Source of the DNA: RGIG7111 sp036839975
GTDB taxonomy: Bacteria; Bacillota; Clostridia; Peptostreptococcales; Anaerovoracaceae
DNA length: 64,000 bases
Assembly: GCA_036839975.1 (NCBI GenBank)
Contig: DAISVU010000003.1
Span: 62,001 to 126,000 of the forward strand
Direction of reading: 5' to 3'
Shown here: positions 24,677 through 33,221 of the stretch, piece by piece
How the letters are laid out: each line of letters begins with the position of its first letter
Numbering within the stretch: the first letter of the stretch is position 1
Notes under the pieces: generated by a model
What the model saw: the letters and a program-made list of their open reading frames with translations, nothing else
Databases searched by the model: none
Told to the model about the DNA's origin: nothing
Made by a program: the position numbers and the translations under genes

Positions 24677-26254
24677 ATGCGAATAAATGATTTTCATAAC
24701 ATTTTGGAGCTTGTAAAGCAGGATATTCTGCAAAATGAATCGGAATACTTGAAGCTCCTAAAGGTTGTCGGAAACAATCAGAGATATGACTTTAGAAGTC
24801 AGTTAAGTATCTATGATAGAAATTCGAATGCAACAGCCTGTGCCAAGTTTGATTATTGGATGGAACGATTTAACCGTACCGTTGTGCGAGGTCAAAAGGG
24901 TATCCCCATTTTAGAGGACTACGGAACATATAAAAAAGTGGACTATATCTTTGATATAAGCCAGACAGTTTCAAGAAATAGAGATGTAAATGAGGTCAAT
25001 CTTTGGAGATTTGATAAAGACGCTCATAGGGATGTCTTAAAGGAAATGATAGCAAGTGAAGGCTATGAGGAAAGTGAAAGCACCTTAGAAAATATCTTTT
25101 CTTTAAGCAGACTTTATGGTGATGAAAAGATAGACAGCCTTATGAATGAGCTTAGAATAGCTGATGAAGATAGAATATCTTTTACAAAGTTTGCAAGGGA
25201 CTCAGTGAGCTATGCAGTAGCTTCAAGGTTTAAGTTAGACTATCCGATGGATAATGAGCTTTTAAGAGAAAATTTTCAAAGACTTGGCAGTATATCCCTA
25301 ATGAGTCTTGGTGAAACCGTATCGGATATTAGCGGAAAGATTATTGATGAAACCATTCAAAAAAGCAAAGAGCTTGAGCTTCAAAAAGAAGTTTTAAGAG
25401 ATAAAGAAGCAGGATATAATAGGATTAAAGAAGAAATTGAGAAAGGAGATAATAATGTACTTCGACGAGATGATCAGGAAAGAAATGAAAATGAGCGAGT
25501 TCTTAGAAATGGAGAGTACGGACGAGATAATAGAGAAAATCAGGGAGAATACACTAAACAGCTTGGAGGAACAGACAGACTTCACCTGAAAATTCGTATG
25601 GACATGATGAGGCTTACCCTTCCACTAACTGAGAGGGATATAGATACTGTCCTTATTAACGGAGGCAATCATGATGGAAGTAGACTTCCTCTTATCGCTG
25701 AGTTTTCCAAGGGAAAGAGCAATGAAGAATTAGGAGAATACCTAAAAGATACATTTAGAGACGGAAATGGATTTTACATTGATGAAAGAGAAGTATCTTC
25801 CTGGTATTCGGATAAAGGTATTCATTTAGCCTATGGAACTTCTGCAAGAAAAGATGATACGCAAATTTTAAGCTGGAGTGATGCAGCAAGTAGAATAAAT
25901 GAGCTTCTTGATAGTGGTGAGTTTGCTACAAATGTGGAACTTTCTGAAGCTATTGATTATGAAAGAAATCGGATTTCAGAATCACTATGGTATCTAACAC
26001 ATGATTTAAGTGAAGAAGGACAAGCACAGGGATATTTTGAACTATTGAAAACAAGTGGAGGAGGCTTTCCGGAAGAAACGAAAAGGTTATCTGAAGCATT
26101 AAAAAATCCTGAATACCTAAAGGAAACAATCAAAGAATATAACAGGTTTTTAGAAGGATACAAAGAAAATAGAGATGTATTAAAGTTTCACTATCACAAG
26201 GTAGATAGCCTTTATCAGAGGTTACAGGAACTTGAGCTGCCACGAAAGGAATGA
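24677..26254 (+). pseudogene. N-terminal part of a giant ArdC/SNF2-type conjugative-element protein
   Basis: 525 residues starting at ATG 24,677 behind AAGGGGG. The first 120 residues (FHNILELVKQDILQ, SQLSIYDRN, ACAKFDYWMERFNRTV, GQKGIPILEDYG) are the ArdC-like start of the very large helicase/methyltransferase proteins of Tn1549-like elements. The second half (EREVSSWYSDKGIHLAYGTSA split by the local variant, WYLTHDLSEEGQAQGYF, FHYHKVDSLYQRLQ) matches the next conserved region. Relatives continue for well over a thousand residues with helicase motifs. Here the chain stops at LPRKE, where IS110-derived DNA starts. Confidence 0.75.
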
Positions 26255-26255
26255 G

Positions 26256-26417
26256 TATAATGGGAGGATCATCAAGATCCTTCAGGTAGTTCACCAAAGC
26301 GCTCATATCTGATAAAGTATGATGCATGGTGAAAGGTTTTGCTCTTATGCTTCCGTCATCATTTAGCATGGCGACGGTGCTTTGAGCTTTTGAAACATCG
26401 ATTCCAACAGCAACCAT
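26256..26417 (-). pseudogene. IS110-family transposase, N-terminal remnant
   Basis: On the minus strand, ATG at 26,417 is preceded by a GGAGG site and begins MVAVGIDVSKAQSTVAML, the DEDD-type start of IS110 transposases (the Asp of GIDVSK is catalytic). It goes on to FTMHHTLSDMSALVNYLKDL and is cut after about 50 residues at the junction with the SNF2-type gene. Full-length relatives have about 400 residues. The region upstream of its start is kept and could contain the element's left end. Confidence 0.75.
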
Positions 26418-27063
26418 AGTAATACCTCCAAAAGAAGAATGGGTTTGATTGGTTCCAGCTCTTCGAAGTTCACTCATATTCTTTGGTTAAACGGGAGCAG
26501 ATATACTGTCACAACTTGCTGAATCGAATGCAGAACCTGAAGTCTGGCTAACACATTTATCCTCGGGCGTGATGTCCCAATTTGAAATTCCGTTAGCCAA
26601 TCACCTTCAAGTATAAAAGAAGAGTGAAGGTCATCAAAACCCTCACTCATATATTAAGAATCTGAATTTGAGAATGGGCTAGATATTCGCAATAGATATA
26701 CTCATGGGACACAAATAATAGATAAAGATCAAAATAAAATTGACTATTATACTTTTCTTAGAATCATGATTCTTATTGTTACAAAAATAAATTAAGAATT
26801 TTGCTTAAAATATCCTAAAAAATAAAATATTGATTCTGAAGATTGGTAGGAATTTAGTGGAAGATTCCCTAGAATATGGTTCATAAATTAGGATACACTA
26901 TAATATTTCAAACTTAGAGAATCAGAAAATTCTATAGGCTAAGTTGAAGGGCAAGAAATTGTTATATATGTGCTTAAGTGTTTTGAGTGATACAAATTAG
27001 ATAAAGTTATTAAAGGGTTGATAACATCTATCAATAATCTGTAATAAAGTTCTTTAGTTTTAT
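26418..27063. other. Non-coding region: IS110 left-end side, then AT-rich DNA
   Basis: No gene is visible in about 645 bases. The first 250 bases, upstream of the IS110 transposase start on the minus strand, hold several hairpins, for example GAGTGAAGG/CCCTCACTC at about 26,614-26,638. In IS110 elements the bridge RNA is made from this kind of non-coding left end, so a remnant is possible. From about 26,650 the DNA is AT-rich and shows no structure I can name. Confidence 0.4.
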
Positions 27064-27104
27064 AGGACCTCTTATGCCTGGGATAAGAGGTCCTCCTTTT
27101 TTTT
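27064..27104 (+). terminator. Strong terminator ahead of the sigma-like remnant
   Basis: A perfect 12-bp stem AGGACCTCTTAT / ATAAGAGGTCCT with a 7-base loop, followed by CC and T8. No gene ends directly upstream now, so it is probably left from a deleted gene of the conjugative element. Confidence 0.85.
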
Positions 27105-27144
27105 GCCTGAAAACAAGCAGACAAAAAAGAATGGAGGAAGCTTT

Positions 27145-27381
27145 ATAGCAAAAGAATATTACCTTTATGTCAACGGACAAAAGGTCAGTGTCAGCGAAGA
27201 TATTTACAAAGTCTACTGGCGATTGCAAAATCATGAGGACTATTTGAAGCGGGTGGACAAGAAAAACCACCTGCTTTTATTTTCATCATTTGATCATGAC
27301 GGGCATTTTGTTGACAGCATTATCGATAAAGACTGTGATGTAGAAAGGCCTGCAGAAGAAAAAATAATAGATACCTTATAA
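27145..27381 (+). pseudogene. Sigma-70-like conjugative-element protein, remnant with ATA start
   Basis: The frame reads AKEYYLYVNGQKVSVSEDIY, VYWRLQNHEDYL, KNHLLLFSSFDHDGHFVDSI, then PAEEKIIDTL and stop. This matches the N-terminal part of sigma-factor-like proteins of Tn1549/CTn elements, which go on into a helix-turn-helix region that is missing. A good ATGGAGGAA ribosome site lies just ahead, but the codon at the expected start (27,145) is ATA instead of ATG. Start loss and truncation point to a dead gene. It is probably the last trace of the outer conjugative element. Confidence 0.6.
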
Positions 27382-27640
27382 AGTGAAGGGAGTCTGTTCT
27401 TTTTTTTATACAGATTTTCCGGAAACTGCCGGCTGATACACTGCCTGATCAGCAGTGGCTCATATCAATCGGTGAAAACTTAATATTTTAGCAGCACTCT
27501 GATGAGCAGGAGGCTTTAACCGAAGGCAAGGCGTTTTTCGGTGCGGCCTTTTCTCATATTTGCTGCAGCTAAGTACACGATCCCTGCCTCGGTTTAACAA
27601 CCGATGGCGGGGACTTTTTGTTTAGGCGTTCTGATAATGG
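27382..27640. other. Non-coding region with a terminator
   Basis: About 260 bases without a supported gene. The visible structure is the terminator at 27,581 and a loose hairpin around ACCGAA/TTCGGT (27,518-27,543). Nothing suggests a riboswitch family that I recognise. Confidence 0.4.
27581..27618 (+). terminator. Terminator upstream of the XRE/metallo-hydrolase locus
   Basis: Two stacked stems, TCCCTGCC/GGCGGGGA and CGGTT/AACCG, close on the loop TAAC and are followed by CTTTTTG. The T run indicates a plus-strand terminator. Confidence 0.7.
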
Positions 27641-27661
27641 ATATCGCAAATTTTGCGATAT
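27641..27661. promoter_or_regulatory. Perfect 21-bp palindrome, possible operator
   Basis: ATATCGCAAA, a central T, then TTTGCGATAT: two perfect 10-bp arms. It lies about 70 bases ahead of the XRE-type start at 27,729. The position and symmetry fit a binding site for the XRE-family repressor whose remains follow. Confidence 0.55.
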
Positions 27662-27694
27662 TTTATTGAAAATTAAGACGAACAGGAATACAAT

Positions 27695-27710
27695 GTTAGT
27701 ATACTCTAAC
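27695..27710. promoter_or_regulatory. GTTAG-TATACT-CTAAC element, possible -10 with operator
   Basis: A TATACT hexamer (27,700-27,705) sits inside the inverted repeat GTTAG/CTAAC. A regulator bound here would cover the -10 region. No good -35 hexamer is seen at the right distance. Confidence 0.45.
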
Positions 27711-27728
27711 TAAAGAAATAGGGGCAAT

Positions 27729-27881
27729 ATGGCTGTTTCGTATAATAAATTATGTAAAATTCTTATTGATAGAAAGATGAGGAGAGCAGATCTTAGAAAA
27801 GCGACTGAAATTGCTCCGAACATTCCGAACATTATGACGAAAATGTGCAAAGATGAGCCGGTTCAAAGGAGGTTTAAGCTT
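27729..27881 (+). pseudogene. XRE-family regulator, N-terminal remnant
   Basis: The first 50 codons read MAVSYNKLCKILIDRKMRR, ADLRKATEIAPN, then MTKMCKDEPV, the usual start of small XRE (Cro/C1) repressors of Firmicutes. The recognition helix is disrupted by a 9-bp tandem duplication (CCGAACATT twice at about 27,816-27,833), which inserts Ile-Pro-Asn. The rest of the repressor is missing and the frame runs without stop into the metallo-hydrolase. It could be translated as a leader fused to that enzyme. Confidence 0.6.
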
Positions 27882-28679
27882 GTGAAGCTGTTGTATTTTT
27901 TCGATGATAAGATAAAGCCACTTACAATGCGCGGTAAATATTATTGTAAGCCGGAAGAAACAGGCGTGCTGCAGGAAGGCGTAAGTTGCATTAGAGAATA
28001 TGATGTTAATTTCTGGTTTTATTCTAAGGACAGAAAGACGATTGCTTTTGACAGCGGTCATATTAACTATAAAAATATCGATGATGAATTTAAGAAAATA
28101 GATGTAACCCCGGAAAATGTTAAGCATTTATTTTTAACACATTTAGATACTGATCATGCAGGAGGTATTGATAAAAGCGGGTGCAACATTTTTCCAAATG
28201 CGAAAGTTTATATGGGAGAGGCCGAAAACAAGTATATGACGCGAGAAATTCGCAGGAAAGGTATCTTCTATAACTGCGTGAAGATTATTGAAGGCTGGAT
28301 ACCGATCAAAGGCAATGTGATATTTGAAGTTGAGGGAATAAAGGTGGAGGCTATCCCCGTACCGGGTCATACGGTAGGACATACCGTTTATATTGTGGAT
28401 GATAAAATTATGATATCGGGGGACTGTCTTGCCATCAACGAAAGCGGCGGCTATGCCTTTTTTGATTTTTTCACGCAGAATCCAAGCAAAAATAAAGAGT
28501 CCTTACTCAACCTTAAGCATAATTTAGAGGGGCGTAAGCTGTCATATGTTTGTACCGGTCACAGCGGCATTCATGCTTACTCTGAAAAAGTTTTTGCACA
28601 TATTGACAGTAGTGCCGTATTCGGTAAGACAACACCGTTTCATAAGGATGGAGAATATAATCCATTTGAGAAGAGATAG
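27882..28679 (+). CDS. MBL-fold metallo-hydrolase
   Basis: A 265-residue enzyme if started at GTG 27,882, which has its own AAAGGAGG site ten bases upstream; starting at ATG 27,729 would add a broken XRE segment in frame. It has the metallo-beta-lactamase fold: FYSKDRKTIAFDSGH, THLDTDHAGG, VPGHTVGHTVYIVDD, MISGDC and CTGHSG. The metal motif is HLDTDH rather than HxHxDH, so the second His is Asp. This variant occurs in some family members and may change metal preference. Substrate unknown; lactonase-like or thioesterase-like activity is possible. Confidence 0.75.
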   Translation: MKLLYFFDDKIKPLTMRGKYYCKPEETGVLQEGVSCIREYDVNFWFYSKDRKTIAFDSGHINYKNIDDEFKKIDVTPENVKHLFLTHLDTDHAGGIDKSGCNIFPNAKVYMGEAENKYMTREIRRKGIFYNCVKIIEGWIPIKGNVIFEVEGIKVEAIPVPGHTVGHTVYIVDDKIMISGDCLAINESGGYAFFDFFTQNPSKNKESLLNLKHNLEGRKLSYVCTGHSGIHAYSEKVFAHIDSSAVFGKTTPFHKDGEYNPFEKR

Positions 28680-28866
28680 GTATTTAATCTGCACTTAATG
28701 GATGTACTGTGAGCGATTCTGGACGGAATTGCAATAGCTGCGATCTTTAACGGTGCAGTGGCTGCTCGGCTTCATGGATCTGAATGCAGCAATTCACGTA
28801 GATAGATCGATGGTAAGTCTTTGTTTTGATGCGTAAAACAAATCAGAAGCTGTAAAGGTAACTATA

Positions 28867-29583
28867 ATGGATATATACCTGAAAGAAACTGTCATGCTGG
28901 ATTTTTCAAATCCGGATATTCAAAAACTGATAGAGAGGAAGCGTTGGAAAGAACAGAATGAATTTGATCGCATTAAAGCCATTTACAATTTTGTAAGAGA
29001 TGATGTTTTATTTGGATACAATGCGGATGACAATATTTCGGCGTCTAAGGTTCTTAAGGACGGATATGGTCAATGCAATACAAAAGGAACTCTTTTTATG
29101 GCATTGCTTCGTGCCTGCATAATTCCTTGCAGGGTTCATGGTTTTACTGTAGATAAAAAAATACAAAAAGGTGTGATGAGAGGATTTGTTTATAAAAAGG
29201 TTCCTCAGAATATATTACACAGTTGGGTTGAAGTATACCTTGAAGATAAATGGTATGAACTGGAGGCATTTATAGTGGATCAAAAATATTTGTCCAAGTT
29301 GCAGAAAAAATTTGGAAACTGTAACGGCCCTTTCTGTGGTTATGGTGTTGCTGTAAAAGATTTTCAGCATCCGTCAATTGAGTTTTATGGAAACAACACA
29401 TATATTCAAAGTGAGGGAATTACGCAGGATTTTGGAGTATATGATTCTCCGGATGAATTACTGAAAAATCATTATCAGGAGATATCGGAAATCAAAGCCT
29501 TTGCCTACAGGCATTTGGGAAGACATTTGATGAATTGCAATGTTAAAAGAATAAGAAATGCCTACATAGCGGATGGAAGATGA
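28867..29583 (+). CDS. Transglutaminase-like cysteine protease family protein
   Basis: A 238-residue protein. The transglutaminase-like core has the catalytic Cys in GYGQCNTKGTLFMALLRA, followed by IPCRVHGF, the His in LHSWVEVYL, and the third position in WYELEAF (Glu rather than the common Asp). There is no signal peptide or membrane segment, so it probably acts in the cytoplasm. Targets are unknown. It stands alone: 187 bases of unassigned DNA lie upstream and a strong terminator follows at 29,751. ATG 28,867 follows an AAAGG site. Confidence 0.8.
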   Translation: MDIYLKETVMLDFSNPDIQKLIERKRWKEQNEFDRIKAIYNFVRDDVLFGYNADDNISASKVLKDGYGQCNTKGTLFMALLRACIIPCRVHGFTVDKKIQKGVMRGFVYKKVPQNILHSWVEVYLEDKWYELEAFIVDQKYLSKLQKKFGNCNGPFCGYGVAVKDFQHPSIEFYGNNTYIQSEGITQDFGVYDSPDELLKNHYQEISEIKAFAYRHLGRHLMNCNVKRIRNAYIADGR

Positions 29584-29750
29584 ACTCAAATGCATGGACT
29601 GCAGTATAAAAAAATTAGGAATTATCATAGATTATATGAAAAACGGCGGAAAGGAAGTTTTCTTATCGACACACATTTTTTTGATGTTTTTCTTAAAGAA
29701 ACCGATGATTAGAGAATTTAGGAAAAAAGAAACAAGAGAGAGCTTGAAAA

Positions 29751-29787
29751 AAAGCAAAGCCGCTGCGCGGTGCAGCGGCTTTGCTTT
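29751..29787. terminator. Bidirectional terminator between convergent genes
   Basis: A perfect 16-bp stem AAAGCAAAGCCGCTGC / GCAGCGGCTTTGCTTT with the 5-base loop GCGGT. It has T-rich sequence on the right and A-rich sequence on the left, so it can end both the plus-strand transglutaminase-like gene and the minus-strand secreted protein gene. Confidence 0.9.
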
Positions 29788-29823
29788 TGAATCACAGCGT
29801 TATCATGTTCGTTCGGAAAGGCT

Positions 29824-30645
29824 CTACTTCCACTTCAGTGAATAGCCGCCGGAGGCGCTCTTCTTTGCGGGGCTGACCTTTATGATGCAGTTTCCCTTCA
29901 CTTTGAACTTCTTTTTTCCTTTTATGTAGTAGAAGGTTACCCAGCTGGAGTTCCCTCCGCGCCTAATCGTCATCTTTTGGGTCAGCTTCTTCCCTTTTGC
30001 CCGGAAGGTCGCAGTTGCCCTCAGAGCACTGTTTGTAAAGGCTGTGAAGGTGAGCTTGACCACTTTCTGATTGGAGTTGAACTTGTAATACTTGGCTTTG
30101 CCGCCCGCCTCTATGAAGCCTGCCTTCTCTTTCCCCTTCTTTATCCTGGCGGCTTTTTTCGCGGATTTTCCATAAGGAAAGTTAAGTGGGATGGTGTAAC
30201 AAGCTCCAGCGGAAACATAAGCATTTCCGATATGCAACGGATCAGTGAACCAGGACTTTATGTAGTAAGTCTTGTTCCGTTTAACTCCGTAGGTGATCCA
30301 GGTTTTGTAATCGGGCTCGCCCGGGTTCACGATTTCTTCTCGGGAAGAGATCGGCTTCCGCTTGCTGTTCAGCAGCCGGGTGTATCCCGTTCCGCTCAAG
30401 GAAAAAATCAGGGCACCGTTTTTGATCGGTTTGATCTTGAAGAGAAGGTAGTAATCCGGATTCGGCTTCGCCGAGAACTTGATATGGCGGATGGAATTCG
30501 TGTCGTCTTTCAGTTTGATGACCTGTCCCTTAGCGGGGTCGACGAGATCCTCCTGCTTTCCTGCAGCGAAGACGTAGCCTGCGCTGAGGATCATTGCTGC
30601 TGTGACGCAGAACGTCAGCAGCGGAATCAATAGCTTTCGTTTCAT
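29824..30645 (-). CDS. Secreted protein of unknown function
   Basis: A 273-residue protein with a clear signal peptide (MKRKLLIPLLTFCVTAAMILS, then AGYVFAAGK). The mature part is very basic, rich in Lys, Tyr, Thr and Phe, and likely beta-structured; segments such as GKAKYYKFNSNQKVVKLTF and GNCIIKVSPA then GGYSLKWK recall pre-peptidase C-terminal-like domains. I do not recognise a named family. A broken paralogue lies directly upstream on the same strand (30,691-31,064) and shares the KAKYYKF and LKWK blocks. The codons are richer in GC than those of nearby genes, which suggests separate acquisition. Confidence 0.6.
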   Translation of the reverse strand: MKRKLLIPLLTFCVTAAMILSAGYVFAAGKQEDLVDPAKGQVIKLKDDTNSIRHIKFSAKPNPDYYLLFKIKPIKNGALIFSLSGTGYTRLLNSKRKPISSREEIVNPGEPDYKTWITYGVKRNKTYYIKSWFTDPLHIGNAYVSAGACYTIPLNFPYGKSAKKAARIKKGKEKAGFIEAGGKAKYYKFNSNQKVVKLTFTAFTNSALRATATFRAKGKKLTQKMTIRRGGNSSWVTFYYIKGKKKFKVKGNCIIKVSPAKKSASGGYSLKWK

Positions 30646-30690
30646 TTTAATTCCTCCTTGTCGAAGATGTCTTTTTCTGTAAGGAATAAC

Positions 30691-31064
30691 TTATTTCCAC
30701 TTCAGCGTGTAGCTGCCGGAGGAGGTCGGAGTGGAACCGCTGATCTTGATGCTGCAGCTCACCTTGGCCTTTCTGTAGTAGCCCCTATTCGAGGACTTGT
30801 AGAAGAAGTGGTGTTTCGGATTTCCGGTATAGGAGATGGTGTACTGCTTCTTGTACTTTTTTCCGGGGATCGGAAGGTGACAATCGTCTTGATTCCGTTT
30901 ATGTCGGTTGTCTTTGCCGTGAAGTAGAGGTTTGCTTGTTTGGCCTTTCCGGTCTTGAACTTGTAGTACTTCGCCTTGCCCCGGGACTCGATGTAGCCTC
31001 TTCTCAGCTGCTTTTTTTCTTTAGCTTGGAGGCAATTTCGTAGATTCTCCGAAATTGCCGTCAT
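30691..31064 (-). pseudogene. Degenerate paralogue of the secreted protein
   Basis: Minus-strand sequence encodes GYIESRGKAKYYKFKTGKA and, in another frame, AKVSCSIKISG and GSYTLKWK before TAA at 30,691. These correspond to GFIEAGGKAKYYKF and GGYSLKWK in the gene next door. At least one frameshift separates the two blocks, and no start or signal peptide is found. The tandem arrangement points to an old duplication followed by decay of one copy. Confidence 0.7.
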
Positions 31065-31140
31065 AACCTGTGATCTTACATTTCGCGCTGCTGGTATAGA
31101 CCCCCTCCGCTCGCATGATCCAGATAATTAGTCAATATTA

Positions 31141-31487
31141 TTATACCATACACTTAAAAGGGTTTGTACAAAAATCATTCCCGCGCCTGCTGTTCTGCCC
31201 CATCAATGAGAAAGAAAAAAAGTTGGAAAGGTTATGAAGCTTAATCGGGATTGCCACAAAAGAACAGGATATCCATTATATATAATTAAAAAATGTTTCC
31301 CATAATTCCAATAAAGATAATGCTGTTGAGGCTAATGAGTTTATTAGAAAATATGTTGATAAACGGTTAAAAAATAAAATCTATATTAGTATCTGCAACA
31401 AAGCTGTTTACTCTATTAAAATACGGGCATTAACAAAGAGAACATGTTGCGGGATTTATACGCGTATCGCGATAGGGAACTTACATT
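31141..31487. other. Unassigned AT-rich stretch
   Basis: No supported gene in about 350 bases. One frame is open for about 65 codons (31,290-31,490) but has no start codon or ribosome site and matches nothing I know. It ends at the sugar amidotransferase-like fragment. Confidence 0.4.
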
Positions 31488-31590
31488 TATAAGCGCTTCA
31501 TGGGGTTTAATAATCTTGACGTGTATTATGCAAGGCAGATTCGCAGTTGTTTCATAACCTTTTAAGATCCGGAAAATAGAATGAAAACAT
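31488..31590 (+). pseudogene. 3' fragment of a second sugar amidotransferase-like gene
   Basis: The DNA encodes YKRFMGFNNLDVYYARQIRS, then, after frame damage, PENRMKT. The intact gene at 33,401 has YKRFLGFNDLDVYYARQIRN and later AENRMKT at its C-terminal region. The nucleotide match is clear over about 100 bases with scattered differences. This is a remnant of a second, diverged copy; its 5' part is gone. Confidence 0.75.
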
Positions 31591-31675
31591 AAAGCTGATA
31601 TAGAAAAAACACTTTAAAAATGGTACATTATTATACAATAGATATAAACAAACTAGAAGTTATGGAGATGACTTA

Positions 31676-32438
31676 GTGTATATACATGAATTTGGATCAG
31701 ATAAAGAAAAAATAGTTGTACTAATTCATCCTTCATTGGTTATGTGGGATTATTTTGAATATGTCCGGGCTCTACTCAAAGACAAATGTCACATTATTAT
31801 TCCTGCACTTCCCGGATATGACGAAGAAAAACCAAACGAAAATTTTACAAGTGTGGAAGAAATAGCCGACAGCTTGTCGACATGGCTAATAGAACATAAA
31901 ATCAAAACAATTGATCTTCTTTATGGGTGCTCTATGGGGTGGATCGATTGCACTAAAAATATTTTCCAATCAGCAAGTCAAAATAAAGAATGTTATTTGT
32001 GATGGAGCAATAACCCCCTATCAGCTTCCCTGGATTATTACAAGACTTATTGCAATAAAAGATTTTCTTATGATTTCCATAGGGGAAATTGGAGGGTTAA
32101 AACTTCTGGAAAAAGCATTTTCCACAGATGAATATAGTAAAGAGGAATTGCAGTATGTTGCTAAAGTACTTCGTTTTATTAGTTATAAAACAATATGGAG
32201 AACATTCGAGTCCTGCAACAACTATGATATGCCAAAGAATGCATTAAAATATAGTGAACATATTCAATATTGGTATGGTGATAAAGAATCTGAAGCTCGT
32301 GCATGGGATATCAAATATATGAAAATTTATTTTCCTAATATTGAGTTTATTAAATTTGAAAATATGGGACATGGTAGTATGGCGAGACTTTATCCTGTGA
32401 AAATGGTCAATCAATTTATGACTCTAATAGAACTTTGA
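31676..32438 (+). pseudogene. Alpha/beta hydrolase with one-base frameshift
   Basis: Two overlapping frames give one protein of about 253 residues. The first (31,676-32,002) has VVLIHPSLVMWDYF, IIIPALPGYDE and the nucleophile elbow GCSMG. The second (to 32,438) continues with GSIALKIFSNQQV, a helical cap and a C-terminal GHGSMARLYP holding the likely catalytic His. One extra G in the GGGG run at 31,934-31,937 breaks the frame right after the elbow. GTG 31,676 follows a TGGAGATG site. The substrate is unknown. Confidence 0.75.
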
Positions 32439-32528
32439 AATTGCCAGTTTCGTACAATACAAAATACTTATAATTTAATGATCCGATTGCCGGTGACAGA
32501 ACTGTGGTCTGCTGAAGTAGGTGAAGTA

Positions 32529-33221
32529 ATGAATTTAACAAGTTCAAAGATTTATAAGCCGAGGATTCCCGATATTGCAGAATCTGTTTTTGACATACTT
32601 TATCTTGTCTTTGATCTGTTGGCCGGAATAATATTTCTGCTTAAAGCTGATGGAAAAGTTTTGTTCATCCTATATGCTCTGTTAACATTTGTTCTATGTG
32701 GCGGTGATGCATTTCACCTTGTACCGCGGATAATCCGTGCTTTGAGAGGAAACAGTGAACAAATAAAACGATGGCTCGGAACAGGACTTCAAGTTTCCTC
32801 GGTTACTATGACGGTCTTTTATGTGATATTGCTGTGCATTTGGAAATTCACTTTTCCCGGTCTTAAGGCGCCCGCGGCACTTGTAGCTATCATTTGGATC
32901 ACCGCGATCGTTCGGATAGTGATATGCATGTTTCCGCAGAATGACTGGCGTGGAGAAGGGAACCTAAAGTTATCAGTCGCAAGTAATGCTGTATTTACAT
33001 TGACAGGGATTGCGGGAATAGTTCTGTATGTGATATCAGGAAATACCTGTGATTATCATATGACTCGTATGGCAGTAGCGATCCTTATCTCTTTTGCATG
33101 TTATATGCCTGTTGCTTTTCTTAGCAGGAAGTTGCCTGGCATAGGTATCCTTATGATTCCGAAGACATGTGCTTACATATGGATAATAGTTATGGGTCTG
33201 CAGCTTTTATACAGACAATAA
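32529..33221 (+). CDS. Multi-pass membrane protein of unknown function
   Basis: About 230 residues if started at ATG 32,529, which has an AGGTGA site; a start 51 bases upstream is possible. It has about seven hydrophobic segments (for example FDILYLVFDLLAGIIFLL, VLFILYALLTFVLC, MTVFYVILLCIWKF, ILISFACYMPVAFL), short loops and few charged residues. I do not recognise a family with confidence. It follows the broken hydrolase by 90 bases and precedes the amidotransferase-like gene, without signs of an operon. Confidence 0.55.
   Translation: MNLTSSKIYKPRIPDIAESVFDILYLVFDLLAGIIFLLKADGKVLFILYALLTFVLCGGDAFHLVPRIIRALRGNSEQIKRWLGTGLQVSSVTMTVFYVILLCIWKFTFPGLKAPAALVAIIWITAIVRIVICMFPQNDWRGEGNLKLSVASNAVFTLTGIAGIVLYVISGNTCDYHMTRMAVAILISFACYMPVAFLSRKLPGIGILMIPKTCAYIWIIVMGLQLLYRQ

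Larger units (their letters stand above)
8038..26254 (+). mobile_element. Decayed Tn1549/CTn-type conjugative element
   Basis: The gene order CD1845-like, RepA-N, DnaC-like, PcfB, TraG, then remnants of topoisomerase III and the giant ArdC/SNF2-type protein follows that of Tn1549/CTn5-type integrative conjugative elements. The mating-channel genes (Maff2, VirB6, VirB4, the peptidoglycan hydrolase) are gone: traG runs straight into the last codons of topB. The SNF2-type gene stops at an IS110 remnant. traG is split by another element. No integrase or complete relaxase of this outer element remains, so it cannot move by itself. Confidence 0.82.

Noticed and set aside
29573..29845. 90-codon frame overlapping the end of the transglutaminase-like gene
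   Set aside because: It reads through the perfect 16-bp terminator and into the antisense of the next gene; no ribosome site.
31290..31490. Start-less open frame of about 65 codons
   Set aside because: No initiation codon or ribosome site, no recognisable motif, AT-rich random-like composition.
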